Below the pieces are notes generated by a model, which was not told the origin of the DNA, searched no databases, and saw only the letters and a program-made list of their open reading frames with translations. Positions 33,654 to 46,100 of a DNA stretch of 64,000 nucleotides are shown one piece after another (the stretch's first letter is position 1; the number at the start of each line of letters is the position of its first letter). Origin of the DNA: Heliocybe sulcata (lineage: Eukaryota > Basidiomycota > Agaricomycetes > Gloeophyllales > Gloeophyllaceae); assembly GCA_004369045.1 (NCBI GenBank), contig ML213508.1, positions 921,395-985,394 on the forward strand. Direction: 5' to 3'. Both the position numbers and the translations under genes were made by a program.

Positions 33654-35465
33654 TCACCTCGTAGCATGCACCGCCTTGATCTTCATACCCGCGAGCTCGG
33701 CAGCCCGTTCCATATCCTCATGAGTATACATAAACGCTACACGGAAAAGTTATATCGCGAAGGAGACAGGGCCTTGTGACTTACAATTGCAGATCGCCAT
33801 CACACATGCGTCAAGGGCGTGCGCTGTCAACCTGTTGTCGCCGAATTCCTTCGGTATAAAAGGCGGAGGTGAGATAGGCGTATACGTATCCTGGCGTTTC
33901 AGCGCCTCCAGAGACTCTTTGGCGGGAGGCCCGTCGCGTGAGACCGTAACAGCGCTCAGGAGGGAATTGATGACGAACAGCTTGCTCTTCACAAGGCGTT
34001 CAGTGGGCTCTCGGTTGATATGAGGTCACTTACCTTGCCATCTTTGAGACATTCGCGGATGTTGCCCAGGATTTTGGCCGAGTCCTCTACGGACCACATG
34101 TGGAGTACTGTATACAGCAAAAGGATGGTTATATCTCGCTTTGCTGTTGAGTGACTCACCGTTTTGCAAGGTAAAGATGTAACTTCCCGTGCCGAGCAAA
34201 CGATTGGGTTCGAAAAAGTTTTGACCTTGAAAGACGACCCTGTCGGAAAGGCCTTGCGAGGCAATGCTAGTCCTGACGATGTTCTCCAAGCTAGGGAGAT
34301 CTTGGACCACGAAGGTCTTGATTTCAGGGCAACTGCATAGTCAAGAAAGGTCAATATGGCCGTCGGACCATGGACCGAGCGGCAGTAAATTCCGAATATG
34401 CTCACGCCATAGCTAGCTTGCAGCAGAACGTGCCATGCCCACCGCCTACATCGACGAGTCCGTCCAGGCCTGTCAACATGTCTTGCCAGGGTATATCTTG
34501 TATCACGCTTTTCTCCGAGACGCTACCGACCCCAGCCCCTCTGCAGGTCAATGGTAAGGAGACAATCCGCGGTACAAGACAAGGCCTTACCCCTGCGCGA
34601 ACCGTTTCCCCTCTTCGGGGTGCGTATCGAGCCACCCTCCAGCGCCAAAGACATGTATGTCAGAGTTCATGTGCAGATTCCAGGCCGCCTTCGAGGGGGC
34701 TCTCGACATTCGGAACGTCTCGTCGGGATGCGCAAGTGCGTCAGGTAAACTTCCTACTGCGCCGTAACTGAGTCGAGCGCTGTGCGGCTAGATCTGTCAG
34801 TAAACTGGCGTGACGAAAGTAGTTGGCGCTGACATGTTTCTTATGGCGTGGTAACCAGCGGAATCCTTTTTCAAGGTGTGACTACGGCGGTTGTTCGCAA
34901 AGGTGCCGTGCTGGGTCTCTCGAAACCATCCGTGAATCACGAGATTGCGCATAACGTGCTCTATGATCAAGCATGAAACCTGTCAGTGCCGCGGCGCTCT
35001 ACGGAAGTTCGTACTACCTAGTTTTAGAGCATCCGTTTCCGTTTCTTGCGCGATGACTCGGATGTGTACTCCTTGTTCCGGGTCGTGGGCCTTGTCGAGA
35101 ACGTGGTGCAAGTCGAGCTCCACGGCGAGTCGAAGACCGGGAACTTCTGCGGATGACATGGATGTCCTCACGACAACTTCCGACGGATTTTCGAGGAGCA
35201 ACCTCAGTTGATCCTGGTTCGCGTCACGAAGTAAGTTACGAGCGGTCAGGTTAATACTGCGGCATCTCACCAAGCAGGTAACAGCAATCCTTTGCGCTTC
35301 GTACATCAGCGGAGGCGACAAGTATGACGGGCTATCGATTGCGTGGGGTTGGGATGAGCATAGTGAAGGTTCGGGTAAATTCTGCCGTGCGAGTTCAGCT
35401 TTGAATGTATCTATTGAGACTGTTAGCGTCTCGAGGAGGGAAGATAGCTCGGAAATCTGAGCCAT
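33654..35465 (-). CDS. SAM-dependent O-methyltransferase 2 (457 aa)
   Basis: Nine exons, complement(33654-33736, 33785-33986, 34034-34107, 34160-34332, 34406-34540, 34591-34779, 34834-34960, 35018-35213, 35271-35465), 1374 nt. Exon sizes are identical to OMT1 in every exon. Domain signs: winged helix LVIHGWFRETQHGTFAN, SAM motif I LVDVGGGHGTFCCKLA, TFVVQDLPSL, and the catalytic His in NVLHMWSVEDSAKIL. It starts MAQISELSSLLETLT, like its paralogue, and ends KIKAVHATR, also like it. All introns are GT-AG here. The pair is clearly a gene duplication, separated by the P450. Both copies look functional, so they may methylate different positions of one scaffold. Confidence 0.9.
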
Positions 35466-36571
35466 CTCGTTACTGTATGCTCCGGTGGGGGATAGAGATA
35501 GGATTCAATTATTGCCCAGTACGCTCTCATATATTCATGAACACTTGGACGCACGATAACATCGGACGGGCGATGTATAGACACCGAAAAGCCCAGTGGA
35601 AATATGGAGCCGATGGCTTACCACAAAGAATGTTCCTGGAGGCGCCAGCGACTAGCCAGCCGGCTATGTCAAGCTGACTGCCGGATCTAGAGGCGCGTGT
35701 GTCTTACCTCCGCGGAGAACGAGTGCGAACAATACGAGATAGCATTAATATCCCGTGCCGTGTTAGCTGGTGCTGCTGTAGCCTGCAAGATCAGATGCTC
35801 GCTCAGTCAAGGACTCACATGGAAGCTATCAGATGCACTGCTTCCGCGAATCCTGGCACGGTTTGATGGCCATAATTCGTGGCAGGAAGCGGATTGCTTT
35901 CTCCAGCGGTCTCATATAACGCTGGCAGCGGCTCCGAGAAGCTGCATCTGCAAAAGATCTATGCAGGCAATATGTGTAGCATGCATTAGAGCAGACGGAT
36001 CTGCGGACCATGGAGGATGCTTCAGCATCTCCTCCGATTACGTCCTTGGAGACTTGAAGGGACAGTCCATTTTTAATGGACAGATTGGACATGTACTAAG
36101 GTCCCCGCTCGTAGGTGGCGTTAGCGATATAATCACCGGATCCGTGTGGCATTGCCTGAATGCGAGCCCGTCGGCGGCTCTGCTATAGCGCTTTTATACA
36201 CGCTACATAACATGCCTTGACATGAGTGCACTCACCTGCCAGATTCAACTCTACTTTCCTTCCGGCAGCCGTGCACGTTAGTGAAGCGTATGTGAGCGCG
36301 CAGCGGTTCTGCAAGGCCGCGGCTTTCGACTGACGGCGACGAAACTCCTCCGGTGAATCTACGCCACGCGCATATATATCGCTGGACTGGGCCGTAAGAG
36401 CGTTCGCAATAGTCACGACCAAGTGCAGAGCAAATAGTAATGATTGCAGTCATTGTGAGACACGAAGAGGAAGAACGCACACCGCCAGCGGCGTCGGCGC
36501 GGCGTCGGCCCGAGCGCTTCCTCGGCCACAACTGCACTGTTGTATACCGATCAATAGAGCTACCGCGAACC
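35466..36571. other. divergent promoter region of OMT2 and the helicase
   Basis: About 1.1 kb with no convincing gene. An 80-codon minus frame near 36183-36422 has no motif. Confidence 0.35.
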
Positions 36572-39500
36572 ATGTCGTCTGAAGCGGAATTGTCGGCATT
36601 TATCCAGCGTCACAAACAACTGCTCACGAAAGAACGCGAAGCAGAAATTGAGCGCACATACCTTCTCCTCTCCAAATGCCCACCGAAACTGCTTGAACAA
36701 AAAGGCCTCTCTTTAGGTGGCCTAGGTATCGCGAACGTCAATATAGGCTTGGGCGGGAAAACGTAAGCGGAGGAATATGCATCGTCTACGTCAAGAAACC
36801 TGATTCCAACGGAAGAGCACAGTCTGGTAGAACTCGAACGACCGACTGCGTATCATACGACGCCGATCTTTCCGCCACATTCGTTCAGGTTTGTGCTTGA
36901 CTGCATACGCTATGCTGGTCACTGAAGCATCCGGCATAGACCGGGAGATCTTGCTGGGATAGAAGACAATGCATCCAGCACTAGCTCTAAGAAATCTGCA
37001 AAAACCAAAAAGCCTGGTACAAACGATTCAAAATCCTCAAGGTCAACAGAAGGCGTAGTATACAAGGTCATTGTACTGCTTTATCATGGTTGGGCTTTGG
37101 CTTATTCTGCTGCAGGTTACAGATACTCGCATAGTCATAGCCGTTGACCCGTCAGACTCGCCATCAGACGACCTCGATCTACCTGACCGATGCCGCGTCG
37201 TCAAACTCGCCAACAGTGTTACATACGACAGGTAGGCTCAGTCATCTTTATCTCTCTTCTTGCACGACATGCAACGACGTACCCAGAATGGAAAAGGCTC
37301 TTGACCAGCTTGAGAAGCTCGTTATTCCATCCGCCACAGGAGTGCGTATCCCCATGGCCCTGATCGGCTACCTACTGCAACTAACATATAGTAGAGTACC
37401 CCACCCGCGTGGCCCAAAATGACGAACCTCGTCGAAGTCTTAATGGGTATGAGCCAGCCCACAAAGCCCCAACCCCTGCAGGACATCACGTTCTTCGATA
37501 CCACCCTGAACGATAGCCAGAAAGAGGCAGTCAAGTTCGCTCTGGCTGCTCAAGAAGTGGCCTGCATCCACGGCCCGCCTGGTGAGCGACCTCTGTCCTG
37601 CCGTCTCGCAGACACCCACATGCATCCCAGGAACCGGCAAGACGCACACCCTGATCGAGCTCATCCGCCAACTCACCACCACCTCGCCGTCCAACCCGAA
37701 GCCGCTCCGCTTGTTGGTCTGCGGCGCGTCCAACCTCTCCGTGGACAACATCGTCGAGCGCCTCGTCGCGCTCCCCTCGACCAGCGAGAAGGAAGGAAAG
37801 CTGAAGATCACGCGGATCGGGCACCCTGCGCGGGTGATGGCGCACGAGGGCGTGCTGGACGCTACTCTGGATGCAAAGGCGGGGAGGAGTGAGCAAGTAC
37901 GTTTTTAGCTGGGAACAATAATGGTCTTGTCTGACATGTCCCTCTGCGCAGGCGGCTTTGGCAAAGGACGTGAAGAACGAGCTCGAAGCTGCGCTGGACA
38001 TTCTTTCGGGTAAAGGCAAGGGCGCGAAGGGAAAGGGACCTAGGGGCGCGGAAAGGAAGAAGATATGGGAGGAAGTCAAGGCCTTGCGCAAAGAGTACGT
38101 GAGCCGCGAGTAGTCCCGCATGATGAGGCTCAGATTCCTCGGGAGCAGGTATCGGCAAAGGGAAGGCGGAGTCGTTGAAACAGTCCTGGCAGAGTCGCAG
38201 GTAAGCATGCGCAGGTCCCGTCTAGCCGATTTCTGTATGTGCATATGTAGATCGTCCTCGCCACGTGCCACTCGGCTGGGAGCAGGCAGTTGTACAAGCA
38301 CGACTTTGACGTCCTCATCATCGACGAAGCGACACAGGCCATGGAAGCAGTGCGTACTGCGCGCAGTTTATGATAGCCTGTTTTATTTCGTGCTTTATCC
38401 AGGTATGTTGGATACCGATCTTCAAGGCGAAGAAGTTGGTTCTGGCGGGAGACCCCATGCAGCTGCCTCCGACTATCCTGTCCGTGGATCGCAAGACATC
38501 CAAGAACAACAAAGATGGGAAGAAACCCGTCAGCAACAAGGCCGGTTCATCTGCGAAAGGCAAGAAGACCGCGCAGGCAAAGGATGTGGTAGGAGATCCT
38601 CAGCCAGTTGCGGATGGCGGCGAGACGTCTGGAACGGAGAGCTTGGGCTCAGATGAAGAGGAAGGAGATGAGAAGCCAGGCAAGCCAGCACCGAAACCAG
38701 CTTCAGAATCGGATAAGAAGTCGATCAAGGGCCTGCGACCTCCAAGGTCCCTCGAAATCACCCTTTTTGACAGGCTAGAGAAGATGTACGGGCCAGGTAT
38801 AAAGCGCATGCTTGATGTTCAATACAGGTTCGTGTAGATTCCTACTCCTAGAATCGCGCTGATGGCAGAACTATTCAGGATGCACGCGCATATAGCGCAA
38901 TTCCCGTCTAAAGTCATGTACTCAGCCAGATTAAAGTCCCACTCTTCTGTCGCACAGCATCTCTTGAAGGACCTCCCGAATACGCACGCGGAGAATGAAG
39001 AAGACGAGAAGGAAGTGCTGGGGACGCCCGTTGTGTTCTTCGACACTGCGGGGTGCGAGTACTTTGAGCGGCTGGAAGGGGATGGGGATGAAGGGAGTAG
39101 ATGTAACGAGAACGAGGCTGAAGTGGTGAGGCGATGGGTTGAGAGATTGGTGCGCATTCTTTGAGTGTACTCATATTGACCGTTCTGAAGAACTTTACAG
39201 GTCGAAGCAGGGGTCTTGCCCTCGCAAATTGCAGTTATCACTCCGTAAGAGATGCTTCAGGACACTGCCCACGAGGCTAACCACTTACATAAGGTATCAA
39301 GCGCAAGTTACCTTGCTCACCAGTCTTCTCCGTGCTACATACGGCGCGGACCTCGAGATCGGGACGGTGGATGGGATGCAGGGACGTGAGAAGGAGGCGG
39401 TCGTGATCAGTCTGGTCCGGAGCAACGATAGTGTGAGTGATTGCAGGAGACTCCATGCCTGATGCGATTTTGAAACGTATCGCGACAGAGGGAGGTGGGG

Positions 39501-39777
39501 TTCCTGAAGGATAAGCGGAGGCTGAATGGTAAGTTACGTCGGCTTCGCGATAGTGCCGTCAACATGGATATTGACGAATTTATGGATTAGTTGCGATGAC
39601 GAGAGCCAGGCGGCATTTGGTAGGTTTGGCATCCTCTTTTCGTAGGAATACAGTAGTAACGGTTTACAGTGCGTCGTCGGCGACTCCTCCACAGTTCAGC
39701 ACGGTGGTTCCTTCCTCAAGCGATGGATGAAGTGGCTGGACGACAATGCCGACGTCCGCTTTGGAGGTCTAGACTAG
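36572..39777 (+). CDS. HCS1: SMUBP2/Hcs1-type superfamily 1 DNA/RNA helicase
   Basis: Starts MSSEAELSAFIQRHKQLLTK and ends DNADVRFGGLD. It is a UPF1-like SF1B helicase of the IGHMBP2/Hcs1 group (DNA polymerase alpha-associated helicase A in yeast). Motifs in order: Q-motif region LNDSQKEAVKFAL; Walker A HGPPGTGKTHTL, split by an intron inside its Gly codon (intron about 37581-37631); GASNLSVDNIVERL (Ia); Walker B VLIIDEATQAMEA; LVLAGDPMQLPPT (III); then QYR...MH, the IGTVDGMQGREKEAVVISLV segment (V) and NVAMTRARRHL (VI). About 90 residues rich in Lys, Asp, Glu and Ser are inserted between motifs III and IV (SVDRKTSKNNKDGKK onward). Many short introns. Nuclear or cytosolic nucleic-acid metabolism is expected. 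Convergent with the MFS gene, 76 bp apart. Confidence 0.92.
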
Positions 39778-39853
39778 CTGCTCTACTCTCAGATGCATCC
39801 GTTAACTTCAATAGTTACGTTCTACTGGCCGGGGAATCAACAGCGATCGGCGC

Positions 39854-42368
39854 TCAAAGCGTGAACAGGAAATCGGGATGTCTGTCACCGATAGGTGCCC
39901 TTGTCTTTCCGGACTGCCACAATTCCCTGTAGCGATCAATGTTCGACTGCCGTCGGCCTGTACGACGAGCCTTGTTCTCCAATACGCAATAGATTCTGGA
40001 ATTGATTGATTAGGATTGCGAGTGATCTTTCCCAGGATGGGAATCTTACACGTTGGCTGCGACGAGGATCCAAGCAAAGCACGCGAAGGCCAGTGCGATG
40101 CTATGTCCGCGGACGTACCGAGGAGCTTGATCTGCCAGTCTGCGGCTCAGAAGGGGACGTGTGGGCATGATATCATGCACTTACCTGCCGTATATGCCCA
40201 GGTCGCAATGAAGCCCCTGGTGTATTCAGTCAGTCAGAGGAAGAACACTAAGAGAGAGATATCTACCCGGTATTTGCTACGGCGAGTTGCAGTGCTGTCG
40301 TAGTGGCCTTCTTGTAATGTCCACTGCTATTGTTGGGCAGGATTGACAGAATGCACGGTCCAGAAGGGTATCTAAGAGGATAATGAGGGAGTCTGATGGA
40401 GTGCATTGTAGGCCTTCGATATCGGTGCTTACACTCCAGCCGCCATCAGAAAGACAGCTGCATACCGACCTTGATTGGTCTGAGCTGTGATCGCCACGAT
40501 GTATCCTGCAAACACCGTCAGCGAGTACCAGTACTCTGATTACTTTGCTGGAGTCTTACCGACGATGGTTACAGGCATGCATATCAATATGAAGATCCCG
40601 CGCCACCCGAGGCGATCACTCAGATACGCGACGACGACTGCCAGAACAGGTCGGTCAGAGGTACTTCTTTGTGGAAGGTCATACCTGTCAGAACTGCCGC
40701 AGGCACATATGGGGGAACTATGGCAGTTCGTTGAGTGAATTGCTTGGCGATGTTGGTCGAATGGACGTACCAGTGTGCAGTTGCGCCTGGTACCCTCCAT
40801 ATCCAAGGCCTGCAACGATAGTCGGACTACGGAAATCTGGATTTCAGCGTAACAATATATCTTCTGAACTGAGCACGACGGACAGAAACAGAGAGTACGA
40901 GTACAGTCCCACTATTATCCCAAGATACGCGAAGGCTGTGAGCCAGACTTGAATATCCTTGAATCCTGTGGATCGAGACACAGATACAAAACTGCATTAG
41001 CAGGGGCCGAGGTGTAGACGTACCCCGAATGACCTCTCCCCATTCAAACTGCTCGTCTTCTTGGAAGACAGCCACTTCTTTTGGCTGTTCTTCCTCTACC
41101 TCCACGACATCCGCACCTTTCTTCTCCACGTCTGCAGCCGGTTCGGGAGTCGGTGCACTTGCAGCAGTGGCATCTGACCTCCTGAACCGGTTTACTGTAT
41201 TAACGCCATCGTCAATAATCGAAGTAACTGATCCGCTTATGACGTACAGGCGAATTGTCTCTCTTCTTCGGTGAGGAACCGAGCAGACTGTATGCCCGCC
41301 GGTAGGAAGATGGCAGCAATGAATCCACAGACCACCGAGCCGATGCCTTCCAGGATGAAAATCCATCTCCAGCCAGCTAACCCGCCGACACCTTCCATCT
41401 TGAGAATTGCGGTTGCAAGAAGGCCTCCGAATGCACCGGATAGTGATGCTACACAGATCAACAGCTGGGTCATAAATCTGAAGTGACTGGGCAGCGTCGT
41501 TGACTTACCCGATGCATAGAATATGCCAACCCTGTGTCCTTGGCCTCAGCTCCTGCCATTAAACTGTGAGATCAGCAAGGTGCGACATACCGGAGCTGCA
41601 GCTCCTGCCGCTTGTAGATCGTGCTCAGATACAGAATCTATAGCGTGTTCGAAAGACTCATGACGCGGACAAGGAAGAAACGTACCATGCCGGGTAGGAG
41701 TCCGCCTTCACAAAATCCTAGAACGACCCGTACTGCAGTCAGGCCTGCGAAGTCCTGCACGAGCCCGCTGAGAGTGGTGACGGTTCCCCAAGTACATATT
41801 AAGATAGGCAACCATCGATTAGGCTTGACCTTCTTAATCACCCAGTTTGATGCTATGAGGTGATTAGAGACCTCTTCCGGTTCTTAATGGTGAATACTGA
41901 CGAAGCTCAACGATGATGTATCTTATTATATTCAGAGATGGCAATGAGTCCATGGACTAGGCTGCCGGTTCACTCACGATGCGTAAAACACTGGAACGAC
42001 TGTAAGTCACCCGACGCGCCATTTGGTGTAGACGTGACGTACCAGTCAAAGCAACATTGAACTGGTTCCCCTGTAGATGCGTATCTCGTTCCAGACCAGC
42101 AATTCTGATTATGAGTGAGCTGCTTGGGTAATATATGCATGAAACAAGGTGTACCTTGCATTCCCGATGTTCGACCTGTCTATGAAATTGGCCAGCCAGA
42201 GCTATACAGCCGTTAATCCCTTCTTGTAATCAAGGGCAAGTGTCACCTCGGACATACCAGAGCAAGTGGTGGAAGGATATAAAGGTCGAACTTCCAAAGC
42301 ACTCTCTTGGTCAAGATCTTCTCTGCGGTAGCGATTGACTGGTTCGCTATACCCAAGTTCTCGGTCAT
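39854..42368 (-). CDS. MFS transporter, Dal5/anion:cation symporter family
   Basis: Multi-exon gene from the ATG at 42368 (MTENLGIANQSIATAEK) to 39854. Twelve membrane segments of the allantoate/nicotinate permease type are visible: LWLANFIDRSNIGNAR after TM1, the inter-helix YASYIIVEL and SNWVIKKVKPNRWLP, VRVVLGFCEGGLLPG, GGLLATAILKMEGVGGLAGW then RWIFILEGIGSV, an acidic central loop (EVEEEQPKEVAVFQ), LGWRGIFILICMPVTIVG, and RYVRGHSIALAFACFAW. The C-terminus reads YCVLENKARRTGRRQ and is cytosolic. Members import small organic anions such as nicotinate, allantoate, biotin or pantothenate with protons at the plasma membrane. The substrate cannot be told. An upstream in-frame ATG-less extension is ignored. 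Intact as far as traced. Confidence 0.88.
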
Positions 42369-43160
42369 CACCGGAGGTGGAAGGCGGGAATGATCGCGTT
42401 CCAGCGTACTTGGCGTCCTAGCCGTCAGCGTTAAGAGCAACGATAGACGTGTCTATTGCCAGACATTTCGTCTGATAGAGCGCCGGACTTTCTCAAGACA
42501 TCACGAGGTCCCAATGCGTCGATCCCCAGCTGATTTAGTCCGCCTACTCTATCTCTGTCCCGCCGCAATTGCATCTTTGCAGTGGGGCACAAATAGGATA
42601 GCGGACCGACTGCAAAACCGACCTTGTGACCTTCCTTCCTTCCTGGCGAAAACGTGGGCAGCATGTATTCTTGATGCATTCCTAGAAACAACCATAGGTT
42701 CAAGAGCTGATGCGCCTATCTTAACTTCGTTTTTATATCACCATGCAGACGTAGACGACTCAGCCGCGAAGGGATTTCATGCACATGGAATTGGCGGGCC
42801 GTCGCGGTGAGCAGCTCAGAACCTCAGGTCATGACGATGGTTTGGGCTCTCCGGTATCCCGTTTATGCGTTCTTTTCTCTCCGATGCCCTAACTTCAATA
42901 ATCACTAGTAGACTGGAGAACAAGAGTAAGTGCACTCAGCAGTGGGAGGCGTTTGAGTTCAGATGCTCGACTTGTCCAGTGCATCATTTTGGTGGCACAC
43001 GCCCATATAAGGCAGAATATGTCGCAAAACATATTTTTCACCGCATTTACGTTCAAATGTGGTATTTACTTGCCACGATCCGTCCGGCACTCTGTTCCGG
43101 CAAGCGCGCTGTGTCACAGAACGCGTCGCGGACGCGTTCCCAGCGACTAACCACCACCAC
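42369..43160. other. divergent promoter region of MFS and cohesin genes
   Basis: No supported gene. The region serves both 5' ends. Confidence 0.4.
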
Positions 43161-46100
43161 ATGTCTGACGCGGAAGGCTCAGCACCTCGACGCTCGCAGC
43201 GCGAACGAAAGACAGTCGAGAAATACGGTTCTCGTACGTGCAGAATATGTCCTGAATTGGAGGTACTCATGTCTTCTTCAGAAGATGCCAAACGCAAACG
43301 GCAAGGCACCGACACTGAAGGGGACGATGTTGACGAGGTGACCGATCCCGAAAACGAGCGGGATGGCGAGATTGATGAAGACGATGTTGAGAGTGCGCCC
43401 AGACTGAAGCGGAAGCCTTCCGGCGCAGGTGGGAGGAAGGGCAAGGGCAAGGCTCCTGAGGCAGGCCCGCCACCGGCAAAGAAACCTCGTGTGGCTAAAA
43501 CATCGGGTAAGGGTACGGGGCGTCGCGGCAGGAAGCCTGCGGGAGTGGACGGGATGTTCGACGCTACGAAATTGGCAGAGGACACGAAGATCTCGGGCGA
43601 CAACTCCTTATTCAGTGCGTACTCTCCTCGGCATTCCTTCCGGGCAGTCGTGATCGTCCTCCGCCCATAGATGCTGTCGTAAATCCATCCGCCGCCGTAC
43701 AGTCGACTGTGGAGGACTTTCTGGAGTCGTTATCCCAGTCACCCGCCCTTGCGCAGGCTGAACTCATTAACTCCGTGTTCAGAGCATGTGGTTGTAATGA
43801 CTCGGTAGACTCGGACCAGGTGATGGATTACGATGGAGTAGTTGATGCACTCGATGACTTTACAGAGGGTCTGAAAAAGGTGCGTGACAGTCTTGGATGC
43901 ACACAACGCCGACTTCAATCCCCTGGCGCAGGATGATACCCACGTATACCCCCTCACCTCCAAACTTCCTGTATTTAAGCGCTTCCGCCATTCCCTCTCC
44001 GAATTCATCGAGCGCCTCATCTCCTCGTCCGCCGAACTGCGCCTCCTGTACACTACTGATCTGATGTCGACGCTGCAGACATGGGTCATCGCCATGTCTT
44101 CATCTCAGCTGCGGAGCTTCCGGCACACGGCGAGCGTGATTGCACTCGAGATGGAGACAGCTCTGTGCGACGTTGCAGCGAAGGTGGAGAAGGAGGCGGA
44201 GGTTGTAGGACGGCAGAAGGAGGGTGAGAGGAAACGTAAGGCAGGGAACAAGGGTAAGGGTGCGGAGGGACGAGAGAAGGAGTTAGACGCTAAGGCGAAG
44301 GAGATTCGGGAAAGGCGGTCCAAGGTCGCGGAGTTCCTGAAGGAGTTTGTGGACGGGTAGGTGGTCATGATTGATCTAAGCGGTCTTACATGGAGCTTGT
44401 GCCAACAGTGTCTTCGTGCACCGCTACCGCGACTTAGACCCTACCATCCGGGCCGAATGCGTGCGCTCCATGGGACAGTGGTTCAAGAAATACCCCAGCC
44501 ACTTCCTCGATGGCTCCTACCTGCGCTACGTCGGCTGGGTTCTGTCTGATTCGAACACGCAAGTCCGCCTTGAGGCTGTGAAGTCCCTCATCAGTGCATA
44601 CGAGAAGGCGGACTACATCGGATCGATGCATCACTTCACGGATCGATTCAAGCCTCGGCTCGTCGAAATGGCCACTGGGGACACGGAGTTAGCCGTGAGG
44701 GTAGCTGTGATTCAGGTTTTGCAGGCCATCGACGGACACGCACTGCTGGAAGACGAGCAGCGGGAGGAGTTATGTCTTCTTGTCTTCGATGAAGAGGCCA
44801 AGGTCCGGAAAGCCGTGAGCGGGTTCGTGGCGAACGTCTGGCAAGAGACTGCGGACGAGCGGCTCGTGGGCAGGAGCAAGGCAACCCAGAGCGACAAGGA
44901 TAAGGCTGGCATAAAGGCTCTTGGTACGCTCCTCGTGAAGTGGAGCAGGGCGCTAGATAAGAGGGCCCAAGGTAGCTCCAATGAGGATGACGAAGAGCGG
45001 AGTGTCACTTCGGACGAGCGAGGATCTAAACCCCCAAGGTTAAAGGAGATGGCGTCGCTGCTGAGTACGCAGCAGAAGAGCCGCACTGCGCTTGCTGTCG
45101 AGGCTCTTTGGGACGAAATCGACGCAGTAGGGGACTGGGAGACATTGTTGGATGTATTGCTGCTTGATCATAGTGCGGCTGCAACGCAATCGTCGAATAG
45201 TCGCGGCAAGAGGAAAAAGGGTGAAGATGGTCCTGAGGAGGCCGCTGTCGATGAGGCGTGGCGGTTGGAGGAAGTTGAGGAAGGCGTCCTCCTTGAGGTT
45301 CTTGTTGCAGCTATCCGTAAGACGAGAGCTGATGCTGCTGGCTCTAAGAAGGTGGGTTACTGACACGCATATGCTCGTAACTTGTCTGACTATATATTAT
45401 CTAGGGCGAAGAGGAAACGATCGTGTCGGATATCACTCGTGCCCTCATAAAGGCGTTGCCGAGGCTTTTCGTCAAGCACCAAACGGACGAAAGAAGGATA
45501 GCTGAGGTCCTCGTGATACCTCAACTGATGAACCTGGATATGTATCTCGAGATGAGAATGATTGCAGTAAGTGCAGATGTTCATAACGGGTGAGTTACGC
45601 TCAAGGCGGTTGTAGGCGTATGCCAGTCTATGGGACGACGTCACAAAGCAATTCCTGTCTCATTCATCGCCGATAGTCCTCTCACCAGCCGTCTCGACAA
45701 TTCGCCATCTTCTCGACGCGACGAGTCTTTCGAATACCAACAATACGAAGGTACTCGAGCTGGAAGATGAATTATCGTCGTCTCTACGAGAAATTGTTGG
45801 CGGACGTGATGAGCTCGAGGTGGCGTCCTTCAGCGAGGACGAAGTATTATCCCTGGCATCCATTTGTGCCCGGTTGGCTGCATTCGTTGGTATGCGTAAT
45901 ATGACAGCATGGATGGAGGAGAGTGAGGGCGGCAAGCAGAGTAGTGCATGGGATATCATCAACGCTTTGGTCGATCGAGGACGATTGGGTTACAAGGAGG
46001 AAGAAGCCGTAAGTTATGATCTGAACGTGCACATCATGATGTCTAAAACATACCCTGCAACAGATGGTCGAGCAGGCTATACAAGTACTCACCCTGCATA

